Part shown: positions 34,630 to 43,403 of the stretch, in pieces | How positions within the stretch are numbered: the stretch's first letter is position 1 | Layout: every line of letters begins with the position of its first letter | The notes under the pieces: generated by a model | Seen by the model: the letters and a program-made list of their open reading frames with translations, nothing else | What the model was told of the DNA's origin: nothing | Database searches by the model: none | Program-made: the position numbers and the translations under genes | Origin: Candidatus Jordarchaeales archaeon | GTDB lineage: Archaea; Asgardarchaeota; Jordiarchaeia; Jordiarchaeales; Freyrarchaeaceae | DNA length: 64,000 nt | Reading direction: 5' to 3' | Assembly: GCA_038889235.1 (NCBI GenBank) | Contig: JAWAHN010000001.1 | Location: forward strand, 846,852-910,851

Positions 34630-35589
34630 TTGGTTAGCGTGAACCTGCTAGCCCAAGAAATAGTTGAGGACATGATGGATTACTCCGAGGAATTACAAAT
34701 TGAAGTCACTCAAACAGAAAGCGGCGCATTCATAGTGGATGCAGGAGTAAATGCCGAAGGATCTATACTCGCTGGGGAGTATGTGACGGAAATATGTCTT
34801 GGCGGGTTAGGAACAGCTATGGTGGCTTCAGCGCAATATGGAGATCTAGTTTTACCAGTAATACATGTTTCCACAAATTATCCTGCAATTTCAACGCTGG
34901 GAGCACAGTTCGCAGGATGGAGGATCACCGACGAAAATGGAAAATTCATTGGAATGGGCTCCGGTCCAGCTAGAGCGCTCGCGCTTAAACCTAAGAAACT
35001 CTATGAGAAAATAGATTACCGAGATGATGCTGAAGTTGCTGTTTTGTTCCTTGAAGCAAATGAGCTCCCCGGGGATAATGTGGTAAAAATTGTGGCAGAC
35101 GCGTGCGGTGTCGACCCATCTAATGTTTACATAGTCGTGGCACCCACTAACAGCATAGTAGGTTCGATACAAATATCCGGGCGTGTGGTTGAAACGGGAA
35201 TTCACAAAATCTCGGAAGTTGGATTCGATCCTAAAAAAATCAAATACGCGAACGGTGTTGCGCCGATAGCTCCCATTCATCCTGACCCGACGATTGGAAT
35301 GGGCATAACTAATGACATGATAATTTTCGCCGGGCATGTCAATCTATTTGTTGAAACAGACAATGATGACGAATTAAAACAATACGTAGAAAAGACACCG
35401 TCTAGTACCTCCAAGAGCTATGGGAAACCATTCTATGAAACTTTCAAGGAAGCAAATTTCGACTTCTACAAGATCGATCCGGGAATTTTTGCGCCAGCCA
35501 GTATACTTGTTAACAACATAAAAACGGGTAAAACATTCCGCGCTGGGAAAATAGACATAAACCTCCTCAGAAAAACTATTGGTCTCTAA
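34630..35589 (+). CDS. mch: Methenyltetrahydromethanopterin cyclohydrolase
   Basis: Interconverts methenyl-H4MPT and formyl-H4MPT, two steps after formylmethanofuran dehydrogenase. Conserved parts: VDAGVNAEGSILAGEYVTEICLGGLGTA (in pieces: VDAGVNAEGS, EICLGGLGT), VIHVSTNYPAISTLGAQ, GSGPARAL, APTNSIVGSIQISGRVVETGIHK cut here as APTNSIVGS, and PIAPIHPDPTIGMGI. It is about 320 residues, normal. The start is TTG at 34630 behind GAGGGGGG, or GTG at 34639. Linkage to fwd genes supports the role. Confidence 0.95.
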   Translation: MVSVNLLAQEIVEDMMDYSEELQIEVTQTESGAFIVDAGVNAEGSILAGEYVTEICLGGLGTAMVASAQYGDLVLPVIHVSTNYPAISTLGAQFAGWRITDENGKFIGMGSGPARALALKPKKLYEKIDYRDDAEVAVLFLEANELPGDNVVKIVADACGVDPSNVYIVVAPTNSIVGSIQISGRVVETGIHKISEVGFDPKKIKYANGVAPIAPIHPDPTIGMGITNDMIIFAGHVNLFVETDNDDELKQYVEKTPSSTSKSYGKPFYETFKEANFDFYKIDPGIFAPASILVNNIKTGKTFRAGKIDINLLRKTIGL

Positions 35590-35640
35590 AAACCTCTTTC
35601 ATTCTTTACTTTCTTTCTTTTTCATTTAACAAAGAATTTT
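35590..35640 (+). terminator. T/C-rich terminator after mch
   Basis: The plus strand after the mch stop has repeated T tracts (CTTTCATTC, TTTACTTTC, TTTCTTTTTC), the usual archaeal termination signal. It marks the end of the fwdA-fwdC-mch unit; the next gene has its own AT-rich promoter around 35690. Confidence 0.6.
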
Positions 35641-35775
35641 AAAATAGGTGTTAACATTTCGGGATAAACAGAAAGAAGTACGCAACAAAGATATATTTTT
35701 GTTTGGGGAAATTCTATCATTTAGTGAAAATTTTGGCGAGAAAGACTATCGTTTGTAAAGAGGAGGAGATGGAAA

Positions 35776-37065
35776 ATGTTTGATGTTTTAGTTGTAGGTG
35801 GAGGAGTATCTGGACTATCGGTTGGCGCCATTCTTTCTAGGAAGGGAATTAAAACGCTTGTTGTTGAGAGAGCGTCAATACTCGGTGGAAGGGGAAAGTG
35901 CTTTGAGTATAGGGAAGGGTACATTGTAGATTATGGTGTTCACGCGCTTAGGATGGCTGATAAGGGGGCGGCAGCCAACATTTTCAGACAACTTGGAGAG
36001 AAACTCGAAATCGTTGAACCCAAAGAGTCCGGATTATATCATGAAGGGGATTGGAGCGAGTTACCGCTTAGTATTAATGCCATCACCTCGAGCCCCATTT
36101 TCACTAAGGAAGACCTAGATGAGCTGATAAGTAAATTGGGATCCGTTCTGAGCGCGAAGCCTGAGGATTACTGGAGCGTCCCTTTGAGCAAATGGATGGA
36201 AGAGAATATTAAAAGCAAAAGAGTGAAGTGGTTTATCCAAGAGATTTTGTCGAAACTCCTTTTAATAGCTGTTGACGCGAGTGAAACATCTTCTGGAGAG
36301 CTTTTCGACATTATTCAAGCATTTGTGAGGTCGGGGAAAGGAGCGGGCTTCGCCGTAGGAGGGTGGAAGAGCATAATTGACAGACTCAGGGAAATAGTGG
36401 AAGAAAATGGTAAAGTTTACACAAAGAGAAAAGTTGAGAAAATTCTAGTTGAAAATGGTGAGGTTAAAGGAGCCATCGTTAGTGGCGAAAAAGTAGACGT
36501 TAAAATAGTGGTTGCCGCTTTCCCTGTACAGAGCCTATTTAACCTAGTTGAAGAAAAGTGGTTTTCTCAAGGCTTCATTGCAAAAGCCAAAGCCATGAAA
36601 CCGACTATGGGGATCTCTATAGATTACGGATTAACTACGAAGGCATGCGAATATGATACGTTTCTATGTTCAGATCCTTGGATCTACGGCGCAGCTACTT
36701 CAAACATAGATGCAACCTTAGCTCCTCAGGGTGAACAACTTCTAACGGTCTTTTCCGTTTTGAGGCCGGAAGTTGTTTTGGATAAAGAGAGAGCTAAAAT
36801 GGAGATCGAGAGAATAGAAAAGAAACTTGAGGAAATGTTTCCGAAAATTAAGGGAAACATAAAATGGAGACGGCCTATAATACACAGAGTGGTGGATGGC
36901 GCAGCGCTCACTGTCACGCAGTCACGAGATAAGAGACCTGGACCCGAAACAAGTATTAAAGGACTTTACCTTACTGGCGACACATGCAACGGACATGGAG
37001 CTGGGGGAGACATAGCGTATAACTCTGCCGTGAAGTGTGCCGACGTGATCTTGCGTGCATTATAA
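35776..37065 (+). CDS. FAD-dependent oxidoreductase, phytoene desaturase-like
   Basis: Flavoprotein of the amine oxidase/phytoene desaturase group. The N-terminal dinucleotide-binding motif is VVGGGVSGLSVGAILSRKG, followed by VVERASILGGRGKCF. The C-terminal FAD motif is GLYLTGDTCNGHGAGGDIAYN. It is 429 residues. It could saturate or desaturate isoprenoid chains, for example in archaeal lipids or carotenoids, but the substrate is not evident. It has a GGAGGAGA Shine-Dalgarno sequence and lies between mch and the deoxyhypusine synthase gene. Confidence 0.8.
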   Translation: MFDVLVVGGGVSGLSVGAILSRKGIKTLVVERASILGGRGKCFEYREGYIVDYGVHALRMADKGAAANIFRQLGEKLEIVEPKESGLYHEGDWSELPLSINAITSSPIFTKEDLDELISKLGSVLSAKPEDYWSVPLSKWMEENIKSKRVKWFIQEILSKLLLIAVDASETSSGELFDIIQAFVRSGKGAGFAVGGWKSIIDRLREIVEENGKVYTKRKVEKILVENGEVKGAIVSGEKVDVKIVVAAFPVQSLFNLVEEKWFSQGFIAKAKAMKPTMGISIDYGLTTKACEYDTFLCSDPWIYGAATSNIDATLAPQGEQLLTVFSVLRPEVVLDKERAKMEIERIEKKLEEMFPKIKGNIKWRRPIIHRVVDGAALTVTQSRDKRPGPETSIKGLYLTGDTCNGHGAGGDIAYNSAVKCADVILRAL

Positions 37066-37116
37066 AAATTAGAGAAGAAAGGTAGTACTAGACCAGTAAA
37101 AGGAGGACACTGAACA

Positions 37117-38077
37117 ATGTTTGTTAAGCAAATGAATATTAGGGAAAAAATGAGTGCTCTAGAAATTATAGAGGAAATGGAGAAGGCGGGGGTTTTCATA
37201 GCGGGGCGTCTTGCAAAAGCGGTTAACGTGCTCGCGGAAATGATCGGTGATGACGAAGTAACAGTATTTTTTCGGAGCGGCAGGGGCTTTGGTTCCTGCT
37301 GGACTTGGAAGGATAATAGCAGAAATGATCTATGAAGGTTTCGTCGATGTAGTTGTAACTACCGGGGCGAACATAACCCATGACTTGATAGAAGCCTTTG
37401 GCGGGAGACATAAAAGAGGACTGCGCGGAAGAGATGAAGATCTAAGAGATCAGGGAATCAGCCGCATATTTGATGCTTACATTTCAGATGACGCATTTGT
37501 CCTTTTCGAAAAAAGAATTCAGGAAATTCTGAAGGATATACCTTTTGAGAGAAGGAAGCAGGGGATACCTGTTTACGAGTTAATTAAGGAAATAGGATTA
37601 CGTTTGGACTATAAGTACTCGTTTGTAAGGGCGGCCGCCGAAACCGGGATCCCCATTTTTTGTCCAGCGATAACTGACTCGATTCTAGGACTGCAAATGT
37701 GGCTTTTTTCTCAAACGAGCGCATTGAAGCTGGATGTGCTGGAAGACCTTCACAAAATAATAAATATAGCATACGACGCAAAAAAATCGGGGGCGTTCTT
37801 CCTGGGGGGTGGTGTACCGAAAAACCACATTTTGCAGGCCATGTTGATAACGGGCAAAGGCTTTAATTACGCAGTTCAGATAACGCTTGACAGACCGGAG
37901 ACTGGGGGGTTAAGCGGAGCGACACTAAATGAAGCAAAATCTTGGGGTAAAATTGCTAAAGACGCTGTAACTGTTGATGTGATAGCGGATGTAACAATAA
38001 CACTTCCTTTGATATTTTCAGCGCTCAAGGAAAAGCTGGGAGGAAATATCTCGCGGAAAGGAAGAAAAGTGATTTAA
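37117..38077 (+). CDS. dys: Deoxyhypusine synthase, split by a +1 frameshift
   Basis: Transfers aminobutyl from spermidine to a Lys of aIF5A. The first frame (from ATG 37117, with AAAGGAGG upstream) reads through DDEVTVFF. The run GTA-TTT-TTT-CGG then has one base too many. Reading +1 from there gives GAAGALVPAGLGRIIAEMIY and the rest of a full enzyme, including VVVTTGANITHDL, GGGVPKNH and the catalytic Lys in SWGKIAKDAV. Without the extra T the codons would be GTA TTT TTC GGA GCG. The insertion is in a six-T run at 37267-37272. It may be programmed frameshifting, a sequence error or a mutation. Confidence 0.85.
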
Positions 38078-38083
38078 AGGTTC

Positions 38084-39403
38084 TCAGGGAAAGTGCCAAG
38101 GGTTAACCAGCGTTTTTGGAGGAGTGTTTATTTTGTTTATGCGACTGTACGGTCTTGTCAGGTGGCGTTGAGCTCTAGGTGGGGGGATGTATAGGGATTC
38201 ACTTAAATTGCGGTTTAATGTAACGACTATTTTTTCAGCGAAAAATTTTTCTCCACATTTTTTACACTTAAAGCCTTGTCCTTTCCCAGCGGATGAAGCT
38301 CTTTTCCCGCAGCGCGGACAGAAAGGATTAAATGTTTTTACCAGGGGAGCCAGCTTGACTATCTCTATTTTTTCTATGTTTAATGTTTGGGGGTGAAGGG
38401 GAGAGGGGGGGCGAATGCCCCCGTAAATTCGGACAATGTCTCCCGGAATTAGGTCTAGTACGACCTTTCTGAAATCTCCTGTCGGCTCGTATGCAGCACA
38501 ATTTATTTCTCCCGTTTCGTCCCGTACTTTAAAATAGACATGCCCTCCCTGGGCTATTACAGGCTTGGATGACACTACACCTTCAATCACCGCAGACATG
38601 TAAGGGCGAAGTTCATTTACCTTGCGTTTAACACACAAGTGAGCGTCAGTTCCTTGATTCGAACGGAAGATAACCCACCGCTCTATCGGCTCGTAAACCT
38701 TTACGATAGCATGTGCCTTTAACAAAATTTCTGGGGATTCACCACGTATCCCGTAGAGGACAGGGTCTGGGCCATGTGGTGTTATGAGAATGCGGTCTCC
38801 GTCGATGTTGTTAAACGTGTTAGGTTTCGTTAATCGATCCATCTCCCTTACCGACTCAGCGTCTACCTTTCTCGGTTTCCCCCAATTTTCAGGCTTCCTA
38901 TATGTGATTAACTCGTAAGTATGGTCCCCCTCCAACTTTTCACCAATAGCTGCAAGGGCTCCTATAATTCCACGCCCTTCACTCTTGAATGTATGAATTT
39001 CAACACCACATCTTTCAGCCGTTCGTAGGGCATCATTTAAATCAACCACGTCGTGTAAAGCTTTCTCCGATAAATTCTTGAGTTCTGATGGAACTTCTCC
39101 AAGCAAAAAAGCAACACCCGGCTCTGTTTCGGTAGAAGAAAGGTCGGCAAGACGGCGCACTTCTTTTAGAACAAGCTCTTTAACCTTTTCAATGTTTTCT
39201 CTTTCAACGTCAAGTCTCAAGCAAACACAGCCGTTCCCTCTCGTCTTAAAAGGGATGTTTGGGTTCAATCTTATAAGAAGAGGATAATCCACAAACTTGA
39301 CCCCAAACTTTGAAAGATGCTCAACTAAAACAGCACAAATATAAGTCGTGCATCCCCCCCTAAGAGAGTCCGTATCGTCGAACCCTACATGAAGCAGAAC
39401 CAT
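38084..39403 (-). CDS. tiaS: tRNA(Ile2) 2-agmatinylcytidine synthetase TiaS
   Basis: Modifies C34 of the CAU-anticodon tRNA-Ile with agmatine so that it reads AUA. Features: N-terminal HVGFDDTDSLRGGCTTY, the ATP-binding kinase-like core, ERCGVEIHTFKSEGRGIIGALAAIG (here cut as HTFKSEGRGIIG), RSNQGTDAHL, an OB domain, and a C-terminal zinc ribbon CPRCGKRASS and CKKCGEKF. It is 439 residues, full length. It converges on the deoxyhypusine synthase gene. It is relevant because the tRNA at about 61 kb has a CAT anticodon. Confidence 0.94.
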   Translation of the reverse strand: MVLLHVGFDDTDSLRGGCTTYICAVLVEHLSKFGVKFVDYPLLIRLNPNIPFKTRGNGCVCLRLDVERENIEKVKELVLKEVRRLADLSSTETEPGVAFLLGEVPSELKNLSEKALHDVVDLNDALRTAERCGVEIHTFKSEGRGIIGALAAIGEKLEGDHTYELITYRKPENWGKPRKVDAESVREMDRLTKPNTFNNIDGDRILITPHGPDPVLYGIRGESPEILLKAHAIVKVYEPIERWVIFRSNQGTDAHLCVKRKVNELRPYMSAVIEGVVSSKPVIAQGGHVYFKVRDETGEINCAAYEPTGDFRKVVLDLIPGDIVRIYGGIRPPSPLHPQTLNIEKIEIVKLAPLVKTFNPFCPRCGKRASSAGKGQGFKCKKCGEKFFAEKIVVTLNRNLSESLYIPPPRAQRHLTRPYSRINKINTPPKTLVNPWHFP

Positions 39404-39432
39404 AAAGATTCCTCTGCTAAAAAAGGAAGAGA

Positions 39433-39672
39433 TTAAGGTTTTCCTTCGGCAACTATCAAAGTTAGTGTCGAAACCACTCCTTTTATTCGCCTTATCTGCC
39501 AGATAACCGTCTCTTTCAGTTTCTCCATCGACTCGGTCTTTACTTTAACTAAAATGTCATATACACCATAGAGAAGGTAGGCTTCAATAACACCTTCGAT
39601 TTGGGAGACCGCTTTCAGGACAGTTTCTTCGTTTGCCGGTTCCGTGTTAACAAGAACAAACGCAGTAGGCAA
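39433..39672 (-). CDS. Stand-alone Lrp/AsnC ligand-binding (RAM) domain protein
   Basis: A 79-residue protein consisting only of the AsnC_trans_reg domain: FVLVNTEPANEETVLKAV, VIEAYLLYGVYDILVKVK and GVVSTLTLIVAE. There is no DNA-binding helix-turn-helix, so it probably modulates a full-length Lrp protein or binds amino acids as an oligomer. The start is TTG. It lies 29 bases upstream of tiaS in the same direction. Confidence 0.87.
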   Translation of the reverse strand: MPTAFVLVNTEPANEETVLKAVSQIEGVIEAYLLYGVYDILVKVKTESMEKLKETVIWQIRRIKGVVSTLTLIVAEGKP

Positions 39673-39776
39673 TCGTGTTCACCTCTCTTTCAGACTTCTA
39701 TTAAAACTTAGAGATTCACTTTACTTATATAGCTCTTTTTCAACAAGTTCTCACAAAAAAGGAAGGATGAACTATT

Positions 39777-40286
39777 TTGAGGAACTCAAGAAAAATATTA
39801 GTCTATCACGAAAGAAAGTGTGATCCAAGAAAATGTACTGCTTTAAAACTCGCTAAACTAGGGAAAGTTACGATCATCGAGAAAATAGCGAACATACCGC
39901 ACAACTGCATCATTCTAAATCCACTTTCGCAGATAGCCCTATCGCCTGCAGATAAAGATATTTTCGAAACAGGAGGGCTCGTTGCTGTCGATTGTTCCTG
40001 GAACAAGTTGAGCAACATTTTCCGCAGCATTAAGGGGACGCACAGAGCGTTACCATATCTAGTTGCCGCTAACCCAGTAAATTACGGTATTCCCACAAAG
40101 CTTAGTACGGCGGAAGCTATTGGAGCCGCCCTATACATACTCGGATTTAAAGAGGAAGCGAAAAGCATTCTTGGTTGCTTTAAATGGGGACCAAACTTCT
40201 TCACTTTAAACCATGAACTGCTAGAAGCTTATTCTCAAGCCAAAAACAGCACAGAGATAATTGAAATTCAAAGCGAGTTTATATGA
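39777..40286 (+). CDS. tsr3: Ribosome biogenesis protein Tsr3 (aminocarboxypropyltransferase)
   Basis: Adds the acp group to a modified uridine in small-subunit rRNA, using SAM. Motifs of the family (DUF367): HERKCDPRKCTALKLAKLG, ILNPLSQIALSPAD, VAVDCSWNKL, RALPYLVAANPVNYGIP and LSTAEAIGAALYILGF. It is 169 residues, normal for archaea. The start is TTG. Its stop overlaps the 3' end of the RNase P RNA gene on the other strand. Confidence 0.92.
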   Translation: MRNSRKILVYHERKCDPRKCTALKLAKLGKVTIIEKIANIPHNCIILNPLSQIALSPADKDIFETGGLVAVDCSWNKLSNIFRSIKGTHRALPYLVAANPVNYGIPTKLSTAEAIGAALYILGFKEEAKSILGCFKWGPNFFTLNHELLEAYSQAKNSTEIIEIQSEFI

Positions 40287-40693
40287 GGCGGCGTGCCAGG
40301 AGTAACCCACCTTCTGTTGGGAGGACCGCCGTCGCCGGCGGCCTCCTGGCGGCATTCGGCTAAGCGCCCTACCCGCCGCCTCCCGTGGGCATCATCGGCA
40401 GCCTATTTGGGCTTTCAACCTCCGAGGCCGGCCGTTTCAACGATCCCACTTGCGTCCTCGGCGGGTTAACTCGGCGCTTGTTGCCAAGCGCCTTCTCGGG
40501 AGATTTCCCCCCCTCAGCCGCCTCATCGCCATATTGCAAGTGGACGTGTCGTTTGCAGCCTTACCAATGGTTTCTGCTCCGGAGCCGGGCCTCTCGGCCC
40601 GCGCCTCGCGGCGCTCGGATCCCACGGTGGTTGGGTGGAGTTTCCTCAGCGCCCTTTTCAGGCGCCGTGGGCCGCCCTCTGGCTCGCCGCCTC
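40285..40693 (-). ncRNA. rnpB: RNase P RNA, archaeal type
   Basis: RNA subunit of RNase P, which removes 5' leaders from tRNAs. On the minus strand the molecule is closed by P1 (GAGGCGGCG at the 5' end with CGCCGCCTC at the 3' end). Conserved core elements are present: GAGGAAACTCC near the 5' side, GAGCAGAAACC, GGGCGCTTAGCCGAATGC, and ACAGAAGGTGGGTTACTCC near the 3' side. It is strongly GC-rich compared with flanks, as expected for a structured RNA of a thermophile. Length is about 409 nt. It ends over the last codon of tsr3. Confidence 0.92.
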
Positions 40694-40738
40694 ATGTAAT
40701 AGTTAAACTGGCTTTTCGGAATTAAACTTTTCCTAACT

Positions 40739-41182
40739 TTAGGCTATACGTCTAGCTTTGGGGAAAAAGTTTACCAACCTTCCATTTCTCGCCAACCCGC
40801 ACCCCAGAAAGTCGTTCTTTGACTTGTCTTTCACTATGACGTAACCTTCAAAGTTTGGGGGGATGGGTATGTCCTCTCCTTTCAACCATTTCTCCGCTAG
40901 CGAACTGTCTATTTCGATCACATTTTTCGTGGCTTTTGCGCCTATTATTTGGGATCCTTCAATAGATAACCTTATTGTATTCATTCCATTAAAAGGTTCT
41001 AATGTTGCAAAGTATATCCCCGCAGAAAGTACTTTCTTTTCTTCTATTTTTTTGAGTAGGTTCTCTGAAACGGCACGCACCTTCCTCTTACCAGAAAGTA
41101 TGAATCTTATCCCACTAATCTTAGGAACACCAAACTGAGTGTAAAGCTGCTGCCAAATTTGCTCCTCAAATTCTTCGTTCAA
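40739..41182 (-). CDS. PUA-domain protein, NIP7-like
   Basis: A 147-residue protein with a C-terminal PUA domain (LKGEDIPIPPNFEGYVIVKD, GCGLARNGRLVNFFPKARR) and an N-terminal alpha/beta part, like archaeal NIP7. It probably binds rRNA during large-subunit maturation. It is directly linked to the Nop2/Sun methyltransferase gene, six bases apart, a pair also seen as interacting partners in eukaryotes. No unusual features. Confidence 0.85.
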   Translation of the reverse strand: MNEEFEEQIWQQLYTQFGVPKISGIRFILSGKRKVRAVSENLLKKIEEKKVLSAGIYFATLEPFNGMNTIRLSIEGSQIIGAKATKNVIEIDSSLAEKWLKGEDIPIPPNFEGYVIVKDKSKNDFLGCGLARNGRLVNFFPKARRIA

Positions 41183-41188
41183 ACTTCA

Positions 41189-42146
41189 TCACCTTTCTTT
41201 CTTTATCCTAGCGATGAAAAAGGCGTCAGTGTGATTATCATGCGGGTATATTCGCGCACAATTCTCTACGTTTGGATGGAAGGTTTTCCCCTCGAACTCT
41301 GTCAAACCAGTATGAAATTTAAGTCCCTTAACATCGAAATACTCAACACGCGCCTTCTCTTCTCGAGAGAGGAGATAGTTAACTACTGCCTCGTTTTCAA
41401 GCGGGTGTATGCTGCACGTCGAGTAGACGAGGATGCCGCCGGGCTTTAGCATTTTAAAGCCGGCAATTAGAAGTTCTCTCTGGAGAAAGTGAAGGGCTTT
41501 TATTTTCCCCTTAGTGAAGCTCGGAGGACGCTTGCTTAATAAATGTCCTGTCGATGAACACGGCGCGTCGACGAGAACTTTGTCAAATTCTTCTTTGAAT
41601 ACCAAGGGGAGCTTTCTGCCGTCAGACATCGTTATTGCCGTATTCAACACACCGCATAATTGTATATTGAAGCCTAGCGAAGAGATCCTTTTAAGAGATA
41701 CGTCGTTTGCAATTATAACTCCTTCATTTCTCATAAGTTGAGCCATTTGAGTGGTCTTTGACCCTGGAGCCGCACAAAGATCTAATACGTAATCTTCTGG
41801 TCTTAGTTCTAGGAAAAGCGGGGGGATCATGCTCCCCCCCTCCTGTACATAGACGTATCCTAATGCGCGTTCGTATGCCACCAGCGGTAACGGGTTTTCT
41901 CTTGGTTCAATAACTCTAAATCCTTCCTCGAAACCAGCTTAGGGGAGAGAGACTCACGCCCTTTTCACTTAACCGTCTTACTACCTCAAACACCGGCTTT
42001 TTTAAAGTATTCACTCGGATAAAGAACTCAGGAAAGCGCTTCATACAAGCGAAAACTTCGCCAGCTTCTTCGCCGAGAAGCGAAGTATAAAGATCAACTA
42101 TCTCTGGAGGGATGTAGGAAGATTTCATGTCAATTTCACCCGCCAT
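41189..42146 (-). CDS. Nop2/Sun-family RNA cytosine-C5 methyltransferase, split by a +1 frameshift
   Basis: Makes m5C in rRNA or tRNA. The first frame encodes IPPEIVDLYTSLLGEEAGEV, RVNTLKK and ends SLSPLSWFRGRI-stop. At TGG-TTT-CGA one extra base is present: reading +1 gives EEGFRVIEPRENPLPLVAYER, joining to ALGYVYVQEGGSMIPPL, LDLCAAPGSKTTQMA, the catalytic VDAPCSSTG and VYSTCSIHPLENE, and GLTEFEGKTFHP. The corrected protein is about 318 residues, close to the family. The shift site is at 41930-41933. The start may be ATG 42146 or ATG 42128, the latter with GGGTGA upstream. Same kind of site as in the deoxyhypusine synthase gene. Confidence 0.83.
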
Positions 42147-42170
42147 GTCCTCCAGTCGTTAAGTTTTAAT

Positions 42171-42368
42171 TTAGAGACCTAATGAGACAAGGAAAATGTG
42201 TATCCCGACCCCCAAACAAAGGGAAGCTATAAGTGCAGAAATCAAGAGTTTTTTGAAGCTTTGTTCTGGATCTCTCAGGGCGAGTATGAACCATAATCCC
42301 GAAGCTAACCCTATTAAGAGTAACAGGTATCCAACCCATACTGGAATTTCCCATGGCGCGACGAACAT
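42171..42368 (-). CDS. Small two-span membrane protein
   Basis: A 65-residue protein starting MFVAPWEIPVWVGYLLLLIG with two hydrophobic helices (about residues 9-30 and 42-63) joined by a charged loop ALRDPEQSFKK. There is a good AGGTGG Shine-Dalgarno sequence. I do not recognise a family. It lies between the larger membrane protein and the Nop2-like gene, all on the minus strand. Confidence 0.6.
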   Translation of the reverse strand: MFVAPWEIPVWVGYLLLLIGLASGLWFILALRDPEQSFKKLLISALIASLCLGVGIHIFLVSLGL

Positions 42369-42392
42369 CGTTCCACCTGCCTTCCTACCTTT

Positions 42393-43109
42393 TCAGATGG
42401 ATTTTATTTTTCCTTTGTATGCCAATATGCTTTGGATCAACATTGAGGCGCCTAGTATAGCTGTCGTGCTTGGAAGCACATTGAAAAAGCTCAAGGAGAG
42501 TAACGTTCCTCCCAAAGTTAGAGACAAATTAGATCCCTTGCTTCCTTTTCTGTGGAAAGAAGGCTTCTTAGAGCGCAGCAGATACATTTCTATTTCTTTT
42601 GCATTAAGACGATGTGAGAGTAATTTGACAAGTTTGTTTTTCTTCCACTTTATCGATGCAATCTCCATGTGGCGTTTCGCTAAGTTATATAGCTGAACAC
42701 GTGTAAGCTGGTATAACATTTGCTCTTTTACGCTGAAAGTTTTTGTTGCAGGCTTACCTTCAATAAGTGCAGAACACGAGAGGTAGAGAGTTAAGAACGC
42801 TATCACAAGGCTTGGGGTTGCAGCCACGAAGCTTGGGAAAGAGATGAGCGCATTGCTCCAGACAAACAGTGTTCCAGCCGCGATGGCTAGTATCACAATG
42901 CCGTAAAATAGTAGGTCTATAAAGGCGAAGGAGCACGCTTTTCTGAGGACATAGCTTAGACCTGTAAGCGAAATCGTTGCACCTATTGTGGTCGTCAACA
43001 AGGATTCATAAGAAACCATGAAGCCAGTAGTCTGCAAAAGTAATCCCGTTAATAGGAGCGCCCACATCTGTTTTAACGGCGTAAAATCACCGATAAGCTT
43101 CTCCCACAT
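42393..43109 (-). CDS. Multi-span membrane protein of unknown function
   Basis: About 238 residues with hydrophobic segments near residues 20-35, 40-60, 65-95, 100-125 and two more near the C-terminus (SLTLGGTLLSLSFFNVL, TTAILGASMLIQSILA). A basic cytoplasmic part lies between (KRHMEIASIKWKKNKLVKLL). I prefer the ATG at 43109, which follows GAGGTGGGGAGG; the frame opens nine codons earlier. There is no recognisable family. It precedes the small two-span protein in the same direction, and they may form one complex. Confidence 0.62.
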   Translation of the reverse strand: MWEKLIGDFTPLKQMWALLLTGLLLQTTGFMVSYESLLTTTIGATISLTGLSYVLRKACSFAFIDLLFYGIVILAIAAGTLFVWSNALISFPSFVAATPSLVIAFLTLYLSCSALIEGKPATKTFSVKEQMLYQLTRVQLYNLAKRHMEIASIKWKKNKLVKLLSHRLNAKEIEMYLLRSKKPSFHRKGSKGSNLSLTLGGTLLSLSFFNVLPSTTAILGASMLIQSILAYKGKIKSI

Positions 43110-43403
43110 ACCTCCCCACCTCAGAAAGGAATACACTAACAGTGAATATGAGTTTAGTTTTCGGGAAAGAGGTAATGAAGACTAAGGAACAAAGGGACGC
43201 TATTTTTTGGAGCGATTTAACCTCTCGAATTTCCACGTTTCAGTTTAGGTAATCATTAGTTCAGTGATGAGTGGAGAAGGTACCTTATAAAAGTTTTCTG
43301 TTCTAATTTTTAGGGAACGCTCTACGTAAGGTGTGTTGAGTACAAGTTGAGCACTCAATGGAGATACGCAAAGTTCAAATAAATAGGATTCGTTAAGAGT
43401 AAC

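Noticed and set aside
37117-37335. Intron as the cause of the deoxyhypusine synthase break
   Set aside because: Only one extra base separates the two frames and the protein is continuous across it; there is no room for an intron.
40385-40725. Proline/arginine-rich frames at 40.4-40.7 kb
   Set aside because: They lie over the RNase P RNA gene.
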